64,000 nucleotides of DNA from Pseudoalteromonas sp. N1230-9 (GCF_032716425.1 NZ_CP090419.1:383001-447000), one strand, 5' to 3'; counted from the first letter of the stretch, positions 26,705 to 37,136 are shown. Notes: generated from the sequence alone by a model not told the origin. Program-made: numbers and translations.

Positions 26705-27750
26705 GAATTTTATATGGTATCCAAGGGACGGGAAATGGCCATATTACACGTGCTCGTGTCATGGCAACGACCTTTAGTGCATTGGGTGTTGAGGTAGACT
26801 ATGTGTTTTCTGGTCGAAGTGAGCTTGATTACTTTGATATGGACGATTTTGCCGACTACAGAACATTTCGGGGGTTATCGTTTAATAGTAAATCAGGGCA
26901 GGTTGATAGCCTAAAAACTTTAAAGAATGCACGCCCTTTACAGCTATTAAAAGATATTAAAAACTTAGACTTGCGCCACTATGATTTAGTGTTCAATGAC
27001 TTTGAACCTATTACAGCGTGGGCTGCCAGACAGCAAGGAATACCTGTGGTAGGTATGAGCCATCAAGCTGCATTTTTATCAGATAAAGTGCCTATGTTTG
27101 GTCGGGCTTTCTTGCGGCGTGCACTTATACGTAATTATGCACCAGCGAATGTTTATCTAGGTGTGCACTGGCAACCTTATGCTGAGAATATTATTCCGCC
27201 ATTTATTGCAAACCATCACCATGACAACCCTGTAATGGTCGAAAACAAAGTACTTGTATATTTACCATTTGAAAACCTAGACAGTGTTGTTGATTATTTA
27301 AAGGATTTCCCTGAACGTGAGTTCTATTGCTATCACCCCGATGCCAAGGATAGCTCAATAGGCAATATTCATTTGCGTGCGCCATCAAGAGTCGGCTTTT
27401 TAAATGATTTAGCCAATGCGGGTGGCGTTATCGGTAATGCGGGGTTTGAGCTTGCTAGTGAAGCCTTACAATTAGGTAAAAAGCTACTCTTAAAGCCACT
27501 TGGCAAACAATTCGAGCAAGGTATCAATGCACAAACGTTATTAGCGATGGGAGCTGCACATGTCATGAGCTACTTGAATCCAAATGCAATGGATGACTGG
27601 CTTCAATCCCCTCAAAATAAAAAACTGAATTTTCCGAGTGATCCAGCTCCATTAGTCGACTGGTTGCAGAAAAAACAATGGCAACAGCTAGATAAGTTGC
27701 ATCATCATTTATGGCAACAGGTTGATCTGGGACAAAAAATCATTGTATAA
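26701..27750 (+). CDS. Glycosyltransferase, MJ1255/VC2487 family
   Basis: A GT-B fold transferase of 349 residues: N-terminal MRILYGIQGTGNGHITRARV, then YDLVFNDFEPITAWAARQ, VVGMSHQAAFL, and the nucleotide-sugar-binding C-terminal part AGGVIGNAGFELASEALQLG with KPLGKQFEQ, as in the family I know from annotation as the MJ1255/VC2487 type. It probably moves a sugar to a lipid or similar acceptor in the inner membrane. The ATG sits in the ATGA overlap with the PAP2 gene. The longer frame to 26569 lies within PAP2 coding sequence and is a shadow. Confidence 0.82.
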   Translation: MRILYGIQGTGNGHITRARVMATTFSALGVEVDYVFSGRSELDYFDMDDFADYRTFRGLSFNSKSGQVDSLKTLKNARPLQLLKDIKNLDLRHYDLVFNDFEPITAWAARQQGIPVVGMSHQAAFLSDKVPMFGRAFLRRALIRNYAPANVYLGVHWQPYAENIIPPFIANHHHDNPVMVENKVLVYLPFENLDSVVDYLKDFPEREFYCYHPDAKDSSIGNIHLRAPSRVGFLNDLANAGGVIGNAGFELASEALQLGKKLLLKPLGKQFEQGINAQTLLAMGAAHVMSYLNPNAMDDWLQSPQNKKLNFPSDPAPLVDWLQKKQWQQLDKLHHHLWQQVDLGQKIIV

Positions 27751-27842
27751 GCGTTTTTTATAGCGGAAAATGCATGCAAAATTTAGCTGCTTTCAATAAT
27801 TTAGCTATACTCTAAAATGCATATTTCGATGGGGCACTTTGA

Positions 27843-29723
27843 ATGAATGTATTACAAAACTTAACTATAAAGCGTCGTTTACAGTTAAATGCGCTGGTTG
27901 TTGGCCTTGCAATGGTTGTGATGCTGTGTGTAATTATCTTTGAGTCGCGCATGATGCTCAAGCTCAATGAAACAATTCAAAATGCTGAAGAGCTCGATAT
28001 TCACGAGCTCGCTATGCGTAAGCACGAGAAAAACTTCCTATTTTACAAAGATGTAGATAGCCTTGAGTTATTCGAAAAAGAATATGGTTTTTTAAAAACC
28101 AAAATGGCACGCCTTGATGAGTTACTTGCTGATTTATCAATGGATGCAAGTAAACTAAATGAATTTAGAGGGCTTGCGAAAAGCTACTATGAAGATTTTC
28201 AGACAGTTGTTGTGCTGCAAAAGAAAATCGGTCTACACCCTAAAGATGCGCTTTATGGTGACTTACGAGGGGCTGTTCATCAGGTCGAAACGTTATTAAG
28301 TGAGCGCGAAAATTTTCATTTGTTAACGCTCATGTTGCAGCTGCGCCGTGCAGAAAAAGACTTTATGTTACGCTTTGATTTAAAATACTTAAGCAAGTTT
28401 GATGACTTGGTTGAAACATTCAAAGCAGAGATCAGAAACTCACGATTCGACGCCAGTTATGAAAGTCAGTTACTGAGCTTACTAACCACCTATCAAACAA
28501 AGTTTAAAGCATTAGTCGATGCGCAGGTGGCACTTGGCCTTGATTTAGAGTCAGGCGCATTAGGTGAAATGAAAGCCAGTGTTGAGAAGAGTGATGCGAT
28601 TGTTTCTGAGCTCACTAGTGATACCAAAGCGTTTGTAGAATCAAGCGCAGCGCAAGCACAGTTCATTGCCGTTATGGTATTTATTATTGCCAGTATTGTG
28701 GTTATGGTATTGGTTTACTTTACCAGTCGTTCGATTATTCAGCCAATTGAGCGTGTTTACCACACGATTAATGAAATTCGCCGCAGCAATGACTTAAGTA
28801 TGGCGATTGCTCAGTCAGGTAAAGACGAAATTACCACCATGTCTATGGATTTCAATAGCTTGATTGGTGATTTTAAAAAGCTAATTTATGAGGTGAACAC
28901 TGCACTAGGAACGCTAAATGTTGCTACTGAGCACTTATCAGAAACAACCGCTGCGACTAGTTCGGGTATGCAAGAGCAGTTACACGAAGCAGATATGGTT
29001 GCCACAGCAGCAACAGAAATGCAGGCAACAATTCAAGATATTTCTCATAACACTGAAGCAGCAGCCAAAAAAGCAGAGTCAACCAACTTAAGTGCTCAGC
29101 AAGGTCGCTCTGAAGTTGAATCAACCGTGGTGCAAATTAACCACCTGTCTGAGTCATTAGGTAATGCGTCTAATGTTGTGTCTCAACTTGAAAAAGATGC
29201 CGAAACGATTGGCTCAGTACTTGATGTAATTCGTGGTATTGCAGAGCAAACCAACTTACTTGCTCTGAATGCGGCAATTGAAGCTGCTCGCGCTGGTGAA
29301 CAAGGGCGTGGCTTTGCTGTGGTTGCTGACGAAGTACGTTCACTGGCACAGCGCACGCAAGATTCAACGCAAGAGATTGAGAGTATTATCTCCACTCTAC
29401 AAGGGCGTACTCAAGAAGTGGTGAGCATTATGCAAGAATGTCGTGCACAAGGTGGCGAGAGTGCAGATCAAGCCAGCAAAGCGGGTGAGTTACTGCGTTC
29501 GATTACCGAAGATGTGCAAACTATTATGGAAATGAGTACACACATTGCAACGGCAATCGATGAGCAAAGCCAAGTAGCCTCTGAGGTTAACAAGAATGTG
29601 GTTCGCATTCGTGATATAGCTCAAGAAGCGTCAGGCCATGCGGCAACCAATGCGCAAACCAGCGAAGAAGTATCTGAGCAAGCGCGTGTGCTTTATCAAG
29701 CAATTGATAAGTTTAAAGTTTAA
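27843..29723 (+). CDS. Methyl-accepting chemotaxis protein with HBM-like sensor
   Basis: A 626-residue chemoreceptor. TM1 is near residues 14-36 ([17 protein letters not shown]), followed by an all-helical periplasmic region of about 235 residues with two similar helix bundles ([20 protein letters not shown] and [19 protein letters not shown], the KxF(L/M) pairing typical of the helical bimodular domain), TM2 at 275-298, HAMP (residues 298-355, [20 protein letters not shown]) and the signalling tip [20 protein letters not shown]. The ligand is not predictable, although HBM receptors known bind carboxylates. A bidirectional-looking terminator follows. Confidence 0.92.
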   Translation: MNVLQNLTIKRRLQLNALVVGLAMVVMLCVIIFESRMMLKLNETIQNAEELDIHELAMRKHEKNFLFYKDVDSLELFEKEYGFLKTKMARLDELLADLSMDASKLNEFRGLAKSYYEDFQTVVVLQKKIGLHPKDALYGDLRGAVHQVETLLSERENFHLLTLMLQLRRAEKDFMLRFDLKYLSKFDDLVETFKAEIRNSRFDASYESQLLSLLTTYQTKFKALVDAQVALGLDLESGALGEMKASVEKSDAIVSELTSDTKAFVESSAAQAQFIAVMVFIIASIVVMVLVYFTSRSIIQPIERVYHTINEIRRSNDLSMAIAQSGKDEITTMSMDFNSLIGDFKKLIYEVNTALGTLNVATEHLSETTAATSSGMQEQLHEADMVATAATEMQATIQDISHNTEAAAKKAESTNLSAQQGRSEVESTVVQINHLSESLGNASNVVSQLEKDAETIGSVLDVIRGIAEQTNLLALNAAIEAARAGEQGRGFAVVADEVRSLAQRTQDSTQEIESIISTLQGRTQEVVSIMQECRAQGGESADQASKAGELLRSITEDVQTIMEMSTHIATAIDEQSQVASEVNKNVVRIRDIAQEASGHAATNAQTSEEVSEQARVLYQAIDKFKV

Positions 29724-29744
29724 TACATTTTCTGGAGATAAAAT

Positions 29745-29778
29745 AAAAGCGCGTTGACAGGTCGTCATCGCGCTTTTT
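29745..29778 (+). terminator. Rho-independent terminator of the HBM chemoreceptor
   Basis: Outer arms AAAAGCGCG and CGCGCTTTT plus an inner TGAC/GTCA pairing form one long stem; TTTTTG follows. The A-run upstream could also terminate on the minus strand. Confidence 0.85.
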
Positions 29779-29796
29779 GATTTTTGATAGCCTCTA

Positions 29797-30171
29797 CTAA
29801 GGCACAAACTTAATAGGCACGCTGTCTTTGTTAGCTTCGTGTTCAGTGACTCGTGTTTGGTATTTGTGCCAAAGTTCATCATGATTGGCTTGTAAGTCTG
29901 CTAAGTAATACCAGCTATATAAACCGCTATTATGATTATCACTAAATACTAAGCGCAGAGCATAATGGCCAACCGGCTCAATCTTACTTATCGCTACTTG
30001 CTGTTTATCAAGCACCAGCTTCATAGGTTCGTTGCCATGACCTTGTACTTCTGCTGAAGGCGAGTGAACACGCAAAAATTCAGCATTAAATCGCGCAATA
30101 GAGTCATCATCAAAATGAACATCTAAGACTTTACTTACAGTGTGGTAATGAACTTTAGTGACTTCTTTCAT
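29797..30171 (-). CDS. DUF971 domain protein
   Basis: A 124-residue beta-rich protein: KVHYHTVSKVLDVHFDDDS, RFNAEFLRVHSPSAEVQGHG, VAISKIEPVGHYALRLVFSD and SGLYSWYYLADLQANHD are the DUF971 pattern, the fold found as the N-terminal domain of gamma-butyrobetaine hydroxylase. Stand-alone versions often lie beside hslVU or iron-sulfur genes; their function is unsettled. Here it is downstream of hslU, from which it is separated by a terminator. Confidence 0.88.
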   Translation of the reverse strand: MKEVTKVHYHTVSKVLDVHFDDDSIARFNAEFLRVHSPSAEVQGHGNEPMKLVLDKQQVAISKIEPVGHYALRLVFSDNHNSGLYSWYYLADLQANHDELWHKYQTRVTEHEANKDSVPIKFVP

Positions 30172-30201
30172 GTCAGCCTCGAATAGACGATTTATAAACT
30201 A

Positions 30202-30225
30202 AAAAGCCTCCAATTGGAGGCTTTT
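30202..30225. terminator. Bidirectional terminator between hslU and DUF971 gene
   Basis: A perfect 24-bp palindrome (arms AAAAGCCTCCAA and its complement) with no loop in the paper structure, flanked by A- and T-runs. It follows hslU on minus, 23 bases after the stop. Confidence 0.9.
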
Positions 30226-30247
30226 GATTATAACGCTAATTTGTTGA

Positions 30248-31576
30248 TTAAAGAATGAAGCGGCTTAAGTCTTCATCTTCAACAAGTGCACCTAAGTGCT
30301 GTTCAACATAGCTTGCATCGATTGTCAGTTTTGAGCCTGCTTTTTCAGATGCATCAAATGAAATTTCTTCCATTAGTTTTTCCATTACAGTGTGCAGACG
30401 ACGAGCACCAATGTTTTCGGTTTTCTCGTTAACTTGCCACGCTGCTTTAGCAATACGCTCAATTGCGTCATCAGTAAACTCAACATCAACTTGTTCTGTT
30501 TTTAACAGTTCACGTTGCTGCTCTGTTAGCGATGCGTGAGGTTCGGTTAGAATGCGTTTGAAGTCATCTGCTGATAGTGCTTCAAGTTCAACACGAATAG
30601 GTAAACGGCCTTGAAGTTCAGGGATCATATCTGATGGTTTAGACATCTGGAATGCGCCTGAAGCAATAAATAACATGTGATCAGTTTTCACCATGCCGTG
30701 CTTAGTGCTTACTGTTGAGCCTTCGATGAGTGGTAGTAAGTCGCGTTGTACACCTTCACGACTTACATCAGGGCCAGATGCTTCACCACGTTTACAGATT
30801 TTATCAATCTCATCGATAAACACGATACCGTTTTGTTCAACTGCGAAAATAGCCTGCTCTTTTAACTCTTCAGGGTTAACAAGTTTTGCTGCTTCTTCTT
30901 CAACTAGTAGCTTAAACGCTTCTTTAATTTTTAGCTTACGCTTGCTGCGCTTGTCGCCACCCATATTTTGGAACATGCTCTGTAGCTGGTTGGTCATTTC
31001 TTCCATACCAGGAGGAGCCATAATCTCAACATTAGGCTGTGCTTGTGCAACATCGATATCAATTTCTTTATCGTCTAGCTGACCTTCACGTAATTTTTTA
31101 CGGAAAGATTGACGAGTTGAAGAGTTCTCTTCGGTTTTTGACTCACCAAAGGTATCGCGTGCTGGTGGCAATAAAGCATCTAAAATACGCTCTTCTGCCG
31201 CTTCTTCAGCGCGATGTTTGAATTTCTTAGTTTGCTGTTCACGTGTCATTTTAATCGAAATATCAACTAAGTCACGGATGATAGTCTCAACTTCTTTACC
31301 AACATAGCCCACTTCGGTGAACTTAGTTGCTTCCACTTTAATGAAAGGGGCATTAGCAAGTTTTGCAAGGCGGCGAGCAATTTCTGTTTTACCCACACCA
31401 GTAGGACCAATCATTAAAATATTTTTTGGTGTTACCTCTGCACGTAAATCATCGCTCAGTTGCATACGGCGCCAGCGGTTGCGTAGCGCGATTGAAACTG
31501 CTTTTTTAGCTTTTGCTTGGCCAATAATATGTTGATCAAGCTCGTGAACGATTTCTCTTGGCGTCATCTCAGACAT
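30248..31576 (-). CDS. hslU: HslU, ATPase of the HslUV protease
   Basis: The unfoldase ring that feeds substrates to HslV in the cytoplasm. 442 residues, the usual length. It opens with [20 protein letters not shown] and has Walker [17 protein letters not shown], the pore loop around [16 protein letters not shown], the intermediate I-domain (residues 110-245), Walker B FIDEIDKI and sensor [15 protein letters not shown]. It ends in the C-terminal LSRFIL tail that docks into HslV. It lies 11 bases after hslV on the same strand, forming the hslVU operon. Confidence 0.97.
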   Translation of the reverse strand: MSEMTPREIVHELDQHIIGQAKAKKAVSIALRNRWRRMQLSDDLRAEVTPKNILMIGPTGVGKTEIARRLAKLANAPFIKVEATKFTEVGYVGKEVETIIRDLVDISIKMTREQQTKKFKHRAEEAAEERILDALLPPARDTFGESKTEENSSTRQSFRKKLREGQLDDKEIDIDVAQAQPNVEIMAPPGMEEMTNQLQSMFQNMGGDKRSKRKLKIKEAFKLLVEEEAAKLVNPEELKEQAIFAVEQNGIVFIDEIDKICKRGEASGPDVSREGVQRDLLPLIEGSTVSTKHGMVKTDHMLFIASGAFQMSKPSDMIPELQGRLPIRVELEALSADDFKRILTEPHASLTEQQRELLKTEQVDVEFTDDAIERIAKAAWQVNEKTENIGARRLHTVMEKLMEEISFDASEKAGSKLTIDASYVEQHLGALVEDEDLSRFIL

Positions 31577-31587
31577 AGCAGTTCCTA

Positions 31588-32106
31588 TTACAATTCTTCA
31601 ATGGTTTGATAGTTATTCGTAAATACGCAGATATTACCTGCAATTGTCAGGCTTTTTTCGACAATTTCACGAGCACTTAAATCGGTATTTTCCAGTAGTG
31701 CAGTGGCTGCTGATTGTGCAAAGTTACCACCGCTGCCAATGGCAATAAGGTCATTTTCAGGCTGCACCACATCGCCATTACCAGTGATAATTAATGAGGC
31801 GGTTTCGTCTGCGACTGCAAGCAGAGCTTCAAGCTTTCTAAGGGCGCGATCACTACGCCAGTCTTTAGCCATCTCAACGGCAGCCTTGGTGAGGTTGCCT
31901 TGGTGCATTTCTAATTTGCTTTCAAAACGTTCGAATAGGGTAAAGGCATCAGCAGTACCGCCAGCAAATCCAGCGATTACTTTGCCATTATAAAGGCGTC
32001 GAACTTTACGGGCGTTGCCCTTCATTACGGTATTACCAAGTGAAACTTGGCCATCGCCACCAATAACGACCTTGTCGTCGCGGCGTACACTTACAATAGT
32101 GGTCAT
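31588..32106 (-). CDS. hslV: HslV, peptidase subunit of the HslUV protease
   Basis: The proteasome-like peptidase. The mature protein starts at Thr after Met removal: [20 protein letters not shown]. The active Thr is residue 2, and [18 protein letters not shown] and [16 protein letters not shown] are conserved. The 172-residue size is normal. The frame opens four codons earlier at 32118, but GAGGA precedes the ATG at 32106, and family members start MTT. A small perfect hairpin lies just upstream of the ribosome-binding site. Confidence 0.97.
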   Translation of the reverse strand: MTTIVSVRRDDKVVIGGDGQVSLGNTVMKGNARKVRRLYNGKVIAGFAGGTADAFTLFERFESKLEMHQGNLTKAAVEMAKDWRSDRALRKLEALLAVADETASLIITGNGDVVQPENDLIAIGSGGNFAQSAATALLENTDLSAREIVEKSLTIAGNICVFTNNYQTIEEL

Positions 32107-32121
32107 GTTTTTCCTCATCTT

Positions 32122-32140
32122 CGAGCGGCAGAGCCGCTCG
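32122..32140 (-). promoter_or_regulatory. Perfect hairpin in the hslV leader
   Basis: Arms CGAGCGGC and GCCGCTCG with a three-base loop end about ten bases from the ribosome-binding site of hslV and 45 bases after the ftsN-like stop. Without a following T-run it is not a clear terminator; it could be a processing or stability element of an ftsN-hslVU transcript. Confidence 0.45.
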
Positions 32141-32185
32141 TAAAAAGCGATTGATGAGGTGTTTATATGGGTGAATGAACTAAAA

Positions 32186-32713
32186 TCAAGTCCAAAGCCA
32201 AATACCGCAGCCCATTATTTTGATGCGTTTCAGTTTATTTTTGTCACTTTCTGCTTGGCGTTTGGTTTTATAGGGCCCTAAGCGCACTTTGTACCATACG
32301 CCATTACTTCCTTCGACGCGCTTAGCTTCTGCAACAAGGCCTGCAAATGCTATTTTTGCTTTGAGGGTTTGTGCTTGTTCAAGTGTTCTAAACGAGCCAC
32401 ATTGCATAACGTATGGGCCTTTTTGTTCAAGTTCTTTTACTTCAACTTGAACTTCATGCTCTTTTATTTCTTTTATAAACTCAGGCGGTTTAGGTTTTGG
32501 AATCACCTTTTCTTCCGCTTTAGTCGGATTGGCTTGCTGCTCAACAAGTGCAGGGTCAGCATTGTGCTTTATGTACCACAAGCCATAGCCAAAGCAGCCC
32601 ACAAGAATAATAGCAATTAGGACTAAAACAACTGGAAAGGGTTTTTTAGTGGGTGCCTGCTTTTTATTATTTCGATTCGATGGTTTTTTATTTATGTAAT
32701 CGTGTTGTGCCAT
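32186..32713 (-). CDS. ftsN: FtsN-like SPOR-domain cell division protein
   Basis: A bitopic inner-membrane protein of 175 residues that in E. coli activates septal peptidoglycan synthesis. It begins [18 protein letters not shown] (cytoplasmic, basic), then a TM segment at about residues 27-48 ([20 protein letters not shown]), a Lys/Glu/Pro-rich linker with [14 protein letters not shown], and a C-terminal SPOR domain ([37 protein letters not shown]). It is shorter than E. coli FtsN (319), mainly in the linker. The position between priA and hslV is the E. coli place of ftsN. Confidence 0.88.
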   Translation of the reverse strand: MAQHDYINKKPSNRNNKKQAPTKKPFPVVLVLIAIILVGCFGYGLWYIKHNADPALVEQQANPTKAEEKVIPKPKPPEFIKEIKEHEVQVEVKELEQKGPYVMQCGSFRTLEQAQTLKAKIAFAGLVAEAKRVEGSNGVWYKVRLGPYKTKRQAESDKNKLKRIKIMGCGIWLWT

Positions 32714-32729
32714 GATTCTCTATTGGCCT

Positions 32730-34910
32730 TTAAATCATATCTATAGGATCAACGTCTAAGCTCCACCGCACCTTTTGCGCAAGTTTACTGGTACTAATAT
32801 AGTCAACCATTTGCGCTAAATACTGGTGTAAGTGGGAACGCTCCTGCGCTTGAATATGTAATTGGAACCGATACTTACCCGCCACACGTTCCAGTGGCGC
32901 GGGGATCGGGCCGAGCAATTGTATACCAGATACACTCTGTACAGGAACCAAATCAGTTAAAAAATCCATAACTTGATTTATGTTATGCCCTTCAGCACGC
33001 ACAATCGCCATATTCGTAATGGGGGGAAGCTGAGCATCTTCTCGCTCGGTCAGGGCGTAACGAGCAAAGTCGTGGTAGCCATTATTAACGAGATCTTGCA
33101 GTAGCGGGTGCTCAGGAAAGTGAGTTTGCAATAACACTTGCCCAGGCTCACCACTACGTCCAGCACGGCCTGCTACTTGTGTTACAAGTTGCGCTAAATG
33201 CTCAGTGGCACGAAAATCACATGAATAGAGGCCACTATCCACGTCTAAAATCAGTACCAAGCTAACATCGGCAAAGTGGTGGCCTTTTGCCAACATTTGC
33301 GTCCCAACTAAAATACGAGCGCCGCCTTGGTTGATGTCATCGAGGGCTTTTTCTAGGCTACCTTTACGGCGTGTTGAATCACGATCGATACGGCTAATGG
33401 GAATATCGGGAAAGGTTTGCGTTAAAAACTCTTCGATTTGCTCAGTGCCTTTGCCGTTTGGGAAGATCTGCGTGCTGCCACAATCAGGGCACTGATGAGG
33501 CACGCTATGCTGTTCACCACAGTGGTGACAAATCATTTGGCCAATGGCTTTATGAAATGTTGCGCTGGTACTGCAACGTGAGCACTCACTTAGCCAGCCG
33601 CATTCATGGCATATAAGTGTAGGTGAAAAACCACGGCGATTTAAAAATACCATTACTTGCTTGCCACGCTCTAAATGCTGGCGCATATAAGCAAGACTGG
33701 CATGAGCGATACCGGCTTGTTCTGGCTGGCCTTTCATATCCAATAGTTGAAACTGATTATCGGTGCTGGTTTGTGCTCGCTGTGTTAAGCTAAGTAGCTG
33801 ATATTTATTAGTAATCGCCTTATGCAAGGTTTCTAAGGCAGGTGTCGCGCTGCCGAGTACCAGTGGAATATTATGTTGAAAGGCTCTGTAAGCGGCAAGA
33901 TCTCGAGCATGGTAGCGTAGTGTATCTTGCTGTTTAAATGAGCTGTCATGCTCTTCATCAACAATGATCATGCCTAGTGATGAAAAAGGTAAAAATATAC
34001 TCGAACGTGTGCCGATAACTATCGCACAACTGCCTTTTTCACAAAAGCGCCATGTTTGTAGGCGCTCGTTATCAGTGAGTGCCGAATGCCATAGCATAAT
34101 GGGCGTATCAGGAAAGCGACGACGAAAACGATTGACGGTTTGTGGGGTGAGACCTATTTCAGGAACCAAAACCAAAGCTTGTTGGCCTTTTTTTAATACT
34201 TCTTCAAGGCACTGTAAGTAAACTTCTGTTTTGCCGCTGCCAGTCACCCCTTCGAGTAAAAAGCTTGCAAATCCATGTGCTTGGTTAATGGTAGTACAAG
34301 CGACAGCTTGTTCTTTATTAAGAGTCGGTTTTTTGCCCACTGTGGGTGCGTGTTGCTGCCATTGATTGTCATGCTCAATAAATTGTTTGATTAGCGCTTT
34401 CTCAAGTAGGCTATCAATTGTTTTCTTATTAAAACCGAGCGCTTTTAATTCGGTTAACGAAGACTTACCCGACTGCGCAAGTTGTTTTAATAAGTTGAGT
34501 TGCGTTTTCGCTCGTAAAGAAGGGAGCTTTGCCCCTTTTTCGGTCAACTCAACCATATTAATGCTGGTTTTATCAGGGCATTCACCTTGCCTTAATGCTG
34601 CTGGCAGTGCGGTATGTATGGTCTCACCCAAAGGGTAGCAGTAGTAGCGAGCTGTAAACTTTAATAGCTCTAAATGACGTTTGGATAAAATAGGGGCTTC
34701 GTCAATCACCTCTATGATAGCTTTTATCTTCTCTTTAGGGATGTCAGTACTTGTTTTCGTGGCAAGTATGACTGCTACTTTTTTTTGTGGACCGAATGGC
34801 ACAAGAACACGCATGCCCGGCTGCAATTCAGTGTTATGCAACAGCGGTTCAACTTTATAATCGAAGGTACGCGGTAAGGGGACTTTTATGGCAACTTCTA
34901 CAAAGTGCAT
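32730..34910 (-). CDS. priA: Primosomal helicase PriA
   Basis: PriA restarts stalled replication forks as a 3'-5' helicase. The 726-residue length is normal. The N-terminal DNA-binding domain begins MHFVEVAIKVPLPRTFDYKV; Walker A is LEGVTGSGKTEVYLQCLEE, the DEAH-like box is IVDEEHDSSFKQQD, four zinc-binding pairs are in CHECGWLSECSRCS and CHHCGEQHSVPHQCPDCG, and the C-terminal helicase motif is QVAGRAGRSGEPGQV. It is upstream of ftsN with 16 bases between them, and divergent from rpmE. Confidence 0.97.
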   Translation of the reverse strand: MHFVEVAIKVPLPRTFDYKVEPLLHNTELQPGMRVLVPFGPQKKVAVILATKTSTDIPKEKIKAIIEVIDEAPILSKRHLELLKFTARYYCYPLGETIHTALPAALRQGECPDKTSINMVELTEKGAKLPSLRAKTQLNLLKQLAQSGKSSLTELKALGFNKKTIDSLLEKALIKQFIEHDNQWQQHAPTVGKKPTLNKEQAVACTTINQAHGFASFLLEGVTGSGKTEVYLQCLEEVLKKGQQALVLVPEIGLTPQTVNRFRRRFPDTPIMLWHSALTDNERLQTWRFCEKGSCAIVIGTRSSIFLPFSSLGMIIVDEEHDSSFKQQDTLRYHARDLAAYRAFQHNIPLVLGSATPALETLHKAITNKYQLLSLTQRAQTSTDNQFQLLDMKGQPEQAGIAHASLAYMRQHLERGKQVMVFLNRRGFSPTLICHECGWLSECSRCSTSATFHKAIGQMICHHCGEQHSVPHQCPDCGSTQIFPNGKGTEQIEEFLTQTFPDIPISRIDRDSTRRKGSLEKALDDINQGGARILVGTQMLAKGHHFADVSLVLILDVDSGLYSCDFRATEHLAQLVTQVAGRAGRSGEPGQVLLQTHFPEHPLLQDLVNNGYHDFARYALTEREDAQLPPITNMAIVRAEGHNINQVMDFLTDLVPVQSVSGIQLLGPIPAPLERVAGKYRFQLHIQAQERSHLHQYLAQMVDYISTSKLAQKVRWSLDVDPIDMI

Positions 34911-35031
34911 GGTGGCTCAACGAAAACAAGAACAGACAGATAATGTACTAAAAATAGTCGTAAAAACCTACCAACAAATGCTAAACCAAGCGCCGTCTGT
35001 TTATTTTTTTAGCGAAAGATGCATTTAAAGC

Positions 35032-35060
35032 TTGTCGCAGAGCGTATTGGCCTATAAAAT
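35032..35060 (+). promoter_or_regulatory. Predicted rpmE promoter
   Basis: TTGTCG (35032-35037) and TAAAAT (35055-35060) are separated by 17 bases. They would give a leader of about 77 bases before rpmE. It is a reading of sequence only. Confidence 0.4.
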
Positions 35061-35143
35061 ACGCGGCCTATTAATTGTATTAACGACGTATGGTGCCAGA
35101 CTACGGGTTTGGAGAGCGATGCGGCCTTAACTAGAGGTTCCCT

Positions 35144-35359
35144 ATGAAAGAAGGTATTCACCCTAAGTACGAAGCTATCACTGCAACTTGTTCATGTGGT
35201 AACAAATTCGAAACTAGCTCTACTTTATGTAAAGACATCCACTTAGACGTATGTTCTGAGTGTCACCCGTTTTACACTGGTAAGCAAAAGATTTTAGACA
35301 CTGGCGGCCGTGTTGATCGTTTCAACAAGCGCTTCGGTGCACTTAGCAGCAAGAAGTAA
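35144..35359 (+). CDS. rpmE: Ribosomal protein bL31, zinc-binding form
   Basis: A 71-residue large-subunit protein bridging 50S and 30S. The CxC and CxxC pairs (Cys 16/18 and 37/40: [18 protein letters not shown]) identify the C+ zinc form, which the zinc-free paralogue replaces under zinc starvation; no such paralogue lies in the window. Ribosome-binding site AGAGG is just upstream. It is divergent from priA, as in E. coli, and followed by its own terminator. Confidence 0.98.
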   Translation: MKEGIHPKYEAITATCSCGNKFETSSTLCKDIHLDVCSECHPFYTGKQKILDTGGRVDRFNKRFGALSSKK

Positions 35360-35376
35360 TATCTGCTGTTTTGTTA

Positions 35377-35404
35377 AAAAAAGCACCTTAGGGTGCTTTT
35401 TTTA
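35377..35404 (+). terminator. Rho-independent terminator of rpmE
   Basis: Arms AAAAAAGCACC (35377-35387) and GGTGCTTTTTT (35392-35402), four-base loop. Confidence 0.92.
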
Positions 35405-35894
35405 TACCTGATATTTATAAAGCATGATGTTAGACGTTATGCTGAACCTGTTATTTTCACTCACTTCCTATATAACTATTTTTGCTTGTTATGCTCATTA
35501 TGTCGCTAATTTTGCAGACAAAGTGCAATCCCTTCGCTATATTCTTAGATGTATAAATGATTCTAAAAGTTATAAAAAGTAATAAATTTAAATAACTTTG
35601 TAAGTAAATGCTGGTAATGTCGTCGAAATGGTTATTTGGAACTAATTTCGGCTATTTGCAGTGTTCGTGCATATAAAATACAAAAACAGGTGCTTAAAAG
35701 GTCATAAATAGGTGAATTTTTATGTCTGATTAATCGCAACTATGCACAGAAGTTGTGGGTAAATCCTTTAAAATTAAGCGATATAGCATATAACAGGATA
35801 GACCTGATAATACTTGGAATTTTTATACATTACAGGTATCGTACTGATGCAAGCTCTCTCACTTTTTAACTTTTTTGCAGGATACTATCGCGTT
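35405..35894. other. AT-rich spacer before the malic enzyme gene
   Basis: It has no convincing gene. A 52-codon plus-strand frame (35424-35582, MMLDVMLNLLFSLTSYITIF, then a basic end) has no ribosome-binding site and no recognised family. The promoter of the downstream gene is expected in the last 150 bases, but I cannot define it. Confidence 0.35.
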
Positions 35895-37136
35895 ATGTCA
35901 GATTTCCGTGAACAAGCATTACATTACCACGCTCACCCCGTTCCAGGTAAAATTAGTGTTGAATTAACCAAGCCGGCCGAAACGGTTAACGATCTCGCTT
36001 TAGCTTATAGCCCAGGTGTGGCTGAACCGGTTCGTGAAATCGCTGCTGACCCAGCAAATGCTTACAAATATACTGGTAAAGGTAACATGGTTGCGGTGAT
36101 TTCAAACGGTACCGCAATTTTAGGTTTAGGTAACCTAGGCCCTCTTGCATCAAAACCTGTTATGGAAGGTAAAGCCTTACTATTCAAACGTTTTGCTGGC
36201 CTTGATTCAATTGATATTGAAGTAAAACATCGCACTACAGAAGATTTCATCAATACGGTTGCAAACATCGCTGATACGTTTGGCGGCATCAACCTAGAAG
36301 ATATTAAAGCACCAGAGTGTTTTGAAATTGAAAAAGCGCTTATCGAGCGCTGCGATATTCCAGTTTTCCACGATGACCAACATGGTACAGCTATTGTTAC
36401 TGCTGCCGGTATGCTTAATGCCCTTGAAGTACAAGGCAAAGATATCGAAGATGCCATTATCGTATGTTTAGGTGCAGGGGCAGCTGCTGTTGCTTGTATG
36501 GAGCTGTTAATTAAGTGTGGTGCATTACGTGAGCATATCTATATGCTTGACCGTAAAGGTGTGATCCATACTCGCCGCGATGATTTAAACGAATATAAGC
36601 AGTTATTTGCTAACAACACTGATAAACGTACATTACAAGACGTTATTGCTGATGCGGATGTCTTTGTAGGTGTATCTGGGCCAGATCTATTGACGGCGGA
36701 TGACTTAAAGCTAATGGCAGACAAACCAGTTGTGTTTGCGTGTTCAAACCCAGATCCTGAGATTGCTCCAGAAGTTGCACACAGTGCGCGCAATGATTTA
36801 ATTATGGCAACGGGTCGTTCAGATTTTCCTAACCAAGTAAATAACGTGCTTTGTTTCCCGTTTATTTTCCGTGGTGCGCTTGATGTGCGTGCAACGGCAA
36901 TTAATGATGAAATGAAAATTGCAGCTGTACATGCTATTCGTGGTATTGCCAAAGAGCCAGTACCAAGCGAAGTATTAAAAGCGGCTGGCGTTGAATCACT
37001 TGAGTTTGGTGCCGAGTACATTATTCCTAAGCCAATGGACCCGCGTTTATTACCACGTATCGCACGTGCTGTTGCAGAAGCGGCAGTTGAATCAGGCGTT
37101 GCGCAAATTGAAATGCCCGAAGATTACATGCGTTAA
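35895..37136 (+). CDS. NAD(P)-dependent malic enzyme, short form
   Basis: It decarboxylates L-malate to pyruvate and CO2, giving NAD(P)H. The 413-residue chain is the short bacterial form without the phosphotransacetylase-like tail of MaeB. Visible are VNDLALAYSPGVAEPVREIA, VISNGTAILGLGNLGPLASK, FEIEKALIERCDIPVFHDDQ (metal Asp), GLGAGAAAVA-like CLGAGAAAVACMELL in the Rossmann part and FACSNPDPEIAPE. The frame extends 27 codons upstream to 35814, encoding a hydrophobic leader without similarity; MSDFREQALHYHAHP at 35895 is the family start, although its ribosome-binding site is poor. The cofactor cannot be read from sequence alone with confidence. Confidence 0.92.
   Translation: MSDFREQALHYHAHPVPGKISVELTKPAETVNDLALAYSPGVAEPVREIAADPANAYKYTGKGNMVAVISNGTAILGLGNLGPLASKPVMEGKALLFKRFAGLDSIDIEVKHRTTEDFINTVANIADTFGGINLEDIKAPECFEIEKALIERCDIPVFHDDQHGTAIVTAAGMLNALEVQGKDIEDAIIVCLGAGAAAVACMELLIKCGALREHIYMLDRKGVIHTRRDDLNEYKQLFANNTDKRTLQDVIADADVFVGVSGPDLLTADDLKLMADKPVVFACSNPDPEIAPEVAHSARNDLIMATGRSDFPNQVNNVLCFPFIFRGALDVRATAINDEMKIAAVHAIRGIAKEPVPSEVLKAAGVESLEFGAEYIIPKPMDPRLLPRIARAVAEAAVESGVAQIEMPEDYMR

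Noticed and set aside
35424..35582. 52-codon frame before the malic enzyme gene
   Set aside because: No ribosome-binding site and no recognisable family; kept only as a note under the spacer.
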